A DNA stretch of 37,027 nt, from the NCBI GenBank assembly GCA_900660155.1, contig CABFPE010000008.1, positions 2,914,383 through 2,951,409 of the forward strand. Reading direction: 5' to 3'. The notes below the pieces were generated by a model that was given only the letters and a program-made list of their open reading frames with translations, was not told the DNA's origin and made no database searches. Both the position numbers and the translations under genes were made by a program. Positions 25,101 through 31,100 of this stretch are shown piece by piece. Source of the DNA: Hofstenia miamia. Its lineage: Eukaryota; Xenacoelomorpha; Acoela; Hofsteniidae. Each line of letters begins with the position of its first letter. Positions within the stretch are counted from its first letter, which is position 1.

Positions 25101-28100
25101 AAACCTAACATACGCTTAGAAATAAGTTTAATCACTGTCACAATCAACACAATTGTAGCCAAATGTATTTTTTTTCCAGTCACATTACTGCATGTATCAT
25201 GTTGCCACAATTTATAATGGAGACACTGAATCATTGCCCCTTCTTCTGTCTGGTCAAAGTAAAAGCCTTTGCATATAGTGCAGAACATGCCTCTTAGTTC
25301 ATGATCATCTGGGACTTGCTGAAAATGATCTTCGCATTCTTTGAGTTTCCGGTCTTTACTCGGGTCTTGCTGGTAATTGTCTGGATTTCTGAAAAGCGTC
25401 TCAGTAACATCTTTCTTAGATATCCTCTCACTTCTAGAACCTGTAGAGTTCGAATGGAAGTGACCAGAAGAGGAAACATTTCCATTTGCTTTTTTCGCAG
25501 ATACCCTCCCAAAAGTTTCTTCTGTTATATTTCTGTTTTGGGCTGGCTTCTTCCTTAAGGGCTTGTAAAAATTTTTCCTCTTTTTTGAAACTTAACTTAC
25601 TTGACTTCAAACGTTCCAAATATAAGCAGTGTTCCTTTGAATTCAAAACTGCTCTGGGTGCAGGTTTTCGGTTCTTAACAGACTGATTAGTTTTCTTTGG
25701 CATAGGCATGATCTCTTCGAAGGAACTTCTGGGCTCAATAGTGTGCTCCTCTGTCACCTGATCTGGCTTAAATGCAATGTTTAGTATGACGTGAAGATTG
25801 ACTGGATAAGCCCCAGTTCTTGTGAAGGAAGAAATATTCTCCCTTGTGAAACAGTCTTTGCTGACATTGCCTAACATGTGCAATATTTCTAATTTTTTGG
25901 GACACTTGTCTCCATTTTCACTCAAAAAAACTTTGAACCTTCATTGTTCCATGTCTCTTTGGTACAGGAAAATACAGTCTTATCCTTTATCTTTAGTAGA
26001 TATCTGGAATATTCGACCTTGACTTGGCGCAATTATTTCAGAACCTTCTGAAGTGTCAGCAATTCCACTTTCGTCTATATTATAGATATACTCTGGAGAA
26101 TTGATGATATCGTGATTCGTCATAACATTAGTAACTTCCCGAAAATGCTTTTCAACATTGGTTCTATTCATTCCAGCAGCTCTGGTTACTGAAAACTTTT
26201 CAGGAACCCTGAAAGCAACTCTTTGTGGCGTATTAAAAATCCCTGTAGCCAGTCTATGCCGCCAAGTTGTTTTGTCTTATTGAAATTGTGATTTCTTATT
26301 TTTTTTCGGCATATTCATAAACGAGTTGTCTTATTAACAATCTGGTCAGACCAAAACCACTTTGGGCTAGATCAGTGCAGTATTCAACCAATTTAGCTTC
26401 TGTATTTTCATCAAAACAGCTTTGTGCCCGATATTGGCCCTATTGAAGGTGTATTTTTGATTATACGATCTGCGAGAGTTATCCTAGGAAGATTGTATGT
26501 CCTAACCAAAGTGACCGGGCATATTAGCAGTTCGTTCATATTCTTCTAAAGCCATACGCATTCTTTCGGAATTCAATTGATTTAATTTCTTTTTATTTCT
26601 TGCCGTGTTTTTCTTCAAAATTCTGCACGCCTTCACTTTGCGTCCCCGTGCCATTCTAAAAATGACGTAACAAAGTTCTATTAATGAAAAATAGCTACAT
26701 AAAAACTTAAAAACAGAATAAAATAGAATGTATGAACACAGGATGCCTTTTTCAATAAGAGAGATAAAAAGTATAATTAAAAATGTAATTTTGGGCAAGC
26801 TCGTCCACATTTTCGTTTATGGACAATTTTAGCCTTAAATACGATCATCAACTGACTGGAAAATATTCATGTTGTAAGATAAATCCTAATTTCATGAATG
26901 GCCATATTTACCAAGTCTAATTAGTTATTTAGGCAGCAAAATAATTTTCTATAAAGGTATATAAAGTAAAATCTAATAGAGATAAAAAAAACTATGCAAA
27001 ATTTAGTTGGAACTTTCCTTAGTTAGTCTATCACCATCTTCAATAAGAGTATTGATTAAGCTGCATTCTTTAACTGTTTTTAGAATATTTAATGCTAAAT
27101 TCTGATTGGCGAACTTCATTGCTCAATTAAATTCGTGAATAACGCATGCCTATTTCCTACGTGTCTATTAATTTCTTTACTGTTTATTTAAGTAGACGAG
27201 TTTAAACAGTGGACGAGTTTGTCCCAAATTGCCCTATATAATTTATTCATTTATATTTTATTTTTTAAATATATTATATTTATTAATGTTATCTATTTAT
27301 CTATTTTTATGTGCATATTTCTTATCTATGTATTTCTGATACAATGAAAAACAACTGTTTTATATCAAGCACATAACATCCATTACAAGTCATATAATGT
27401 ATGTGGTATCGATACTTGCTCAATGCAAAAAGCAATTAAAAGTCTACGAATCAAACGTTGCAAGAAGTGCAAGCAGTCAAACTCACTTTTTCAATTTCAC
27501 TTGTACAATGTCCATTAAAGTTTTGAACAGAACCTGCACCACGCGCATAATAATATAGCACTTGCGTTTCCGGGAATGTCTTGTGAAGATACTAATTCGT
27601 AGAAATAGATGCATTCCTTGTAAAAGATAACTGCTGGTAATAATCATCACCCATCATTTTATAGATTTTGCCTTGCAGCGGTTGAATCAAAAACTTCACA
27701 ACATAATCAATAAACCTCATATCTTGTCGTTGGTTTTTCTTAGATGCTCTAAAATATGGCGAAATCATAAATGTTCTTTGTCGCATTGTCTACAAGAGTC
27801 AAATTTGTATTGTAGACATCGATTTATTGTTTCGTATTTGTTTCTGGTCATTCTAAAAATAGGAATTCCGAGATTAAGACCACTTCAACCTTCTAGTGGT
27901 CATCCCCATGGACTTTTCTACCGATTTCTATGTCGTGCGACTATGGCACCGGTGGGTTGCATGGGACAGGAGTGGGGCTGATAAAATTCTGGTCCCGCAA
28001 ATCTCAAGTCGCAAGTACTTGAATATATTAACTATTTTTCAAGAAAAATCCCGATATTTTTACAAAACTTATTATTCTGCCCTTTCCTAGCGTTCAGTCA

Positions 28101-31100
28101 ATCAGGTCTAAAGCCAATGAGATAAAATGCTAACTTGTACGATTTCTTATTCTGTAGATATACCGCCAAGCCCATTAGAGGTGCACAATTTTTGAAGACA
28201 GAGATCGTGTGGCGCAAAAGGCATTGCTACTTTCAAGCAGAAGTCACCTTCTGAGCAATAAACATACATGCAACAAAAGATTAAATAATATTTGAAAACC
28301 CTTTCACCATATTCTACAGCGTAAAAGAAATATATGTATTCACACCTTGTTTGGATATTTTGACAAAATTTATTTATCCATGTACATTGCATGTAATTTT
28401 GTACTAAACTCCATGCAAATTTTCGTTAAAAATAAATATCTGTTTCTTTCAAGTAATAGTATACAATAATGCACAGATCGGTTTGTTTGCTGAAATATAT
28501 GTGTTTGGTATATATCATTATCATCAAAGTTGCAATAATGAATGCTAACAAAATTGATGAAACTTATATTCCTGTCATTTGTCGGCCATAATAACATTTT
28601 ACAGAATTGGGTTTAAAGATTTGCTAAAGGATTCGGTTACAGATAAATAGCAGTCGTCTTTAATTTTGAATATATTTGTGTGTGAGGATGTTTATCTTAA
28701 TTATAGCTGCAAAAGTTAAGTTATTGAGACTAATGTACACAAATCGACTAAGTTAAATAATTTCTTATGTAATTTAGAAAAAAAGTTATTAACCCTTCTA
28801 CGTCGTTACTTTTAAAATATGGACATCGTCGTTTGGGGTAAATTTGTTACCCCCAAATTATAAAGTCCATATATTATTTAATATAAAATAAATCTAAAGA
28901 ATTGTGTTCAATCTACATAAATTCTTTCACTTATAGCATGCAGTTTACAACCGAATTTAAAAGCTTGTAACATTTTTATAATCTTATTTTAAAATGCTTG
29001 TTAAAAAGCATCTTCTCTGTTTTTCTTCAAGTGGAGAACTTGTCTTCTTTAATATCAGAGTTACTCATCCATTGATGCATATAGTCACACATGTATTTGA
29101 TACAGGGATTAATACAATTATTACTACCAGACTTGTCAATAAGCCGAGCTTCTAACGTATCAATCCGAGCCGAACCGAGCTTGAACACTGCATTGGATAC
29201 ACAACGAGCCTTTACTAAGCCAAGCAAATTTATAGTTCTGCTTTTTAATTTGTTTATGCAGATTTTTCTTACTCTTTCATTCTATACACCTTTTTATAAT
29301 CTTATTTTAAAATGCTTGTTAAATAATAGCAAGAGCGATGTAAAAAGTTTGAGAGCAAAATGTATCATGTTAAAGATAAACTCATGTGACTATCTCCTGC
29401 ACTTGCGACCAGTGCAATAAAAACTTATCGTTTGTTCATTTTCCTTTTTTCTTTTATGAAGTTTGTTGTAAATTGTGCTCATTGAGATACATTAAAGATA
29501 TCAAGAATAGAGAACATTTACATTTGCTCAAATATTTCCAAAGTGAAATGTTGTGAGATATAATGTTAACTAATAAATTTTGCAAGTTCTCTTGTATATA
29601 GCGCGTCGATTTTTTTGCAGTGTGATGACAATTTGTCAAAAAATAATTTACAAGATGGCATGCAGTAAACCAAATGTCCATGGTAATGTTATAAACTTGA
29701 TTTAGATATAAGCTAGCTTGTTTCAATGTGAATCTATTGGAAAACAGTATTTCTGCAATTTATGCACCCAGTGCAACTTCTCACATTATGGTAATTGGTT
29801 AAGTGCAAAACCAGATTACACATCATTAAACCAAATACTTTTCATGATGCCTCCTTTCAAACCAGGGTGCATGTTGATATTTGAGTTAGACCGTCGACAT
29901 AATTTTCGTCCGGCATTATCAAGATGTCCCGGATTTGACCTAATACTGCAATTAATATTTCTGTATCTCATTCAAGGTGGTTACGGGTCAATTCGTCCGA
30001 CAGTCATTCATAATTATTAGGGAGGAAGAACACTAACAAAATTAAGGAACAATTTAAGAATTCAAGCCCTTCAATCTTTAAAATTCTTAAAGATTAATAG
30101 ATTCTAATTATACTTGTATTTTTATTGATTTTGTCTTATTTTCATTGATGCTTTTGTGCTAGAACATTTTTGCGCGTATTATACTAGTAGTTCTTCTTTG
30201 ATTGGTTTAGGATACGGATCATTGTTAGAAGGCCAGTTCGAGTCGCAGGTTGCAAATTGAACATATTTCATGCTTAATATTAGAGTTCAAAATTTCCTAA
30301 TCCAGGTGTGAACTACCATAATCAAAATATCTTCATTACTTGAATCTTTAATCATGATTGAAAGAGCTTCATCACCAACTTCCTCAACTATTTACAAGCA
30401 ACATTAGAGAGTTAAAAGGAGAGTTGCATGTATACAATGTAAGATATGAAATGATTTGACATAATACAGTATTCTTAATATTCGTTAGATCAAATAACTT
30501 GGGGTTATAAAGTTACCCATATGACGATAATCATAGAAATGCAGTTAATATTGTAAATAAAGCTGCTAAACACTGCTGCTATTTAGGATTATTATGCATT
30601 TAGGTTGATATAAACAGTCATAAGTTTTTGTCGTGGAGTACGAAATAAACAGGAGGTGAACGCAAACACTCGTGTAGTGAGACTGCAGGCCCAAAACCGC
30701 AAAGCATTGTTATTGTTATTGATGCTTTAATAATTATTAGTCACTTTGCTTTACTCGGTATGCCGAACAAGTGCTGTGTATATAAGTGCAGCTCCAATTA
30801 TAGAAATTCTCCATATGTGCCAGCATATAGATTTCCAAATGATATAATTGAAAGAGATGCATGGTTATCAAGAATTCCTCAACGAATTAAAATTTCAAAA
30901 CATACAGTTATTTGCAAAAAGCACTGGCCGGAAGGATTCCCCACTACAAAAGTCAATGGAAAGGAGCGACCAAGTAAGCCACCAGAGATATTCAAAGGAA
31001 TAGGAGCCTCATCAATAAGCTATCCAAATCCAATTGTTTTGCGAGAAGTTAACAAACGTGGTGTCATTAACCGAAACATTATACCGGTTTAAAAAGTTGC

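Noticed and set aside
29718..30020. 100-codon plus-strand ORF
   Set aside because: The minus strand of the same bases carries piggyBac motifs, so this is a shadow.
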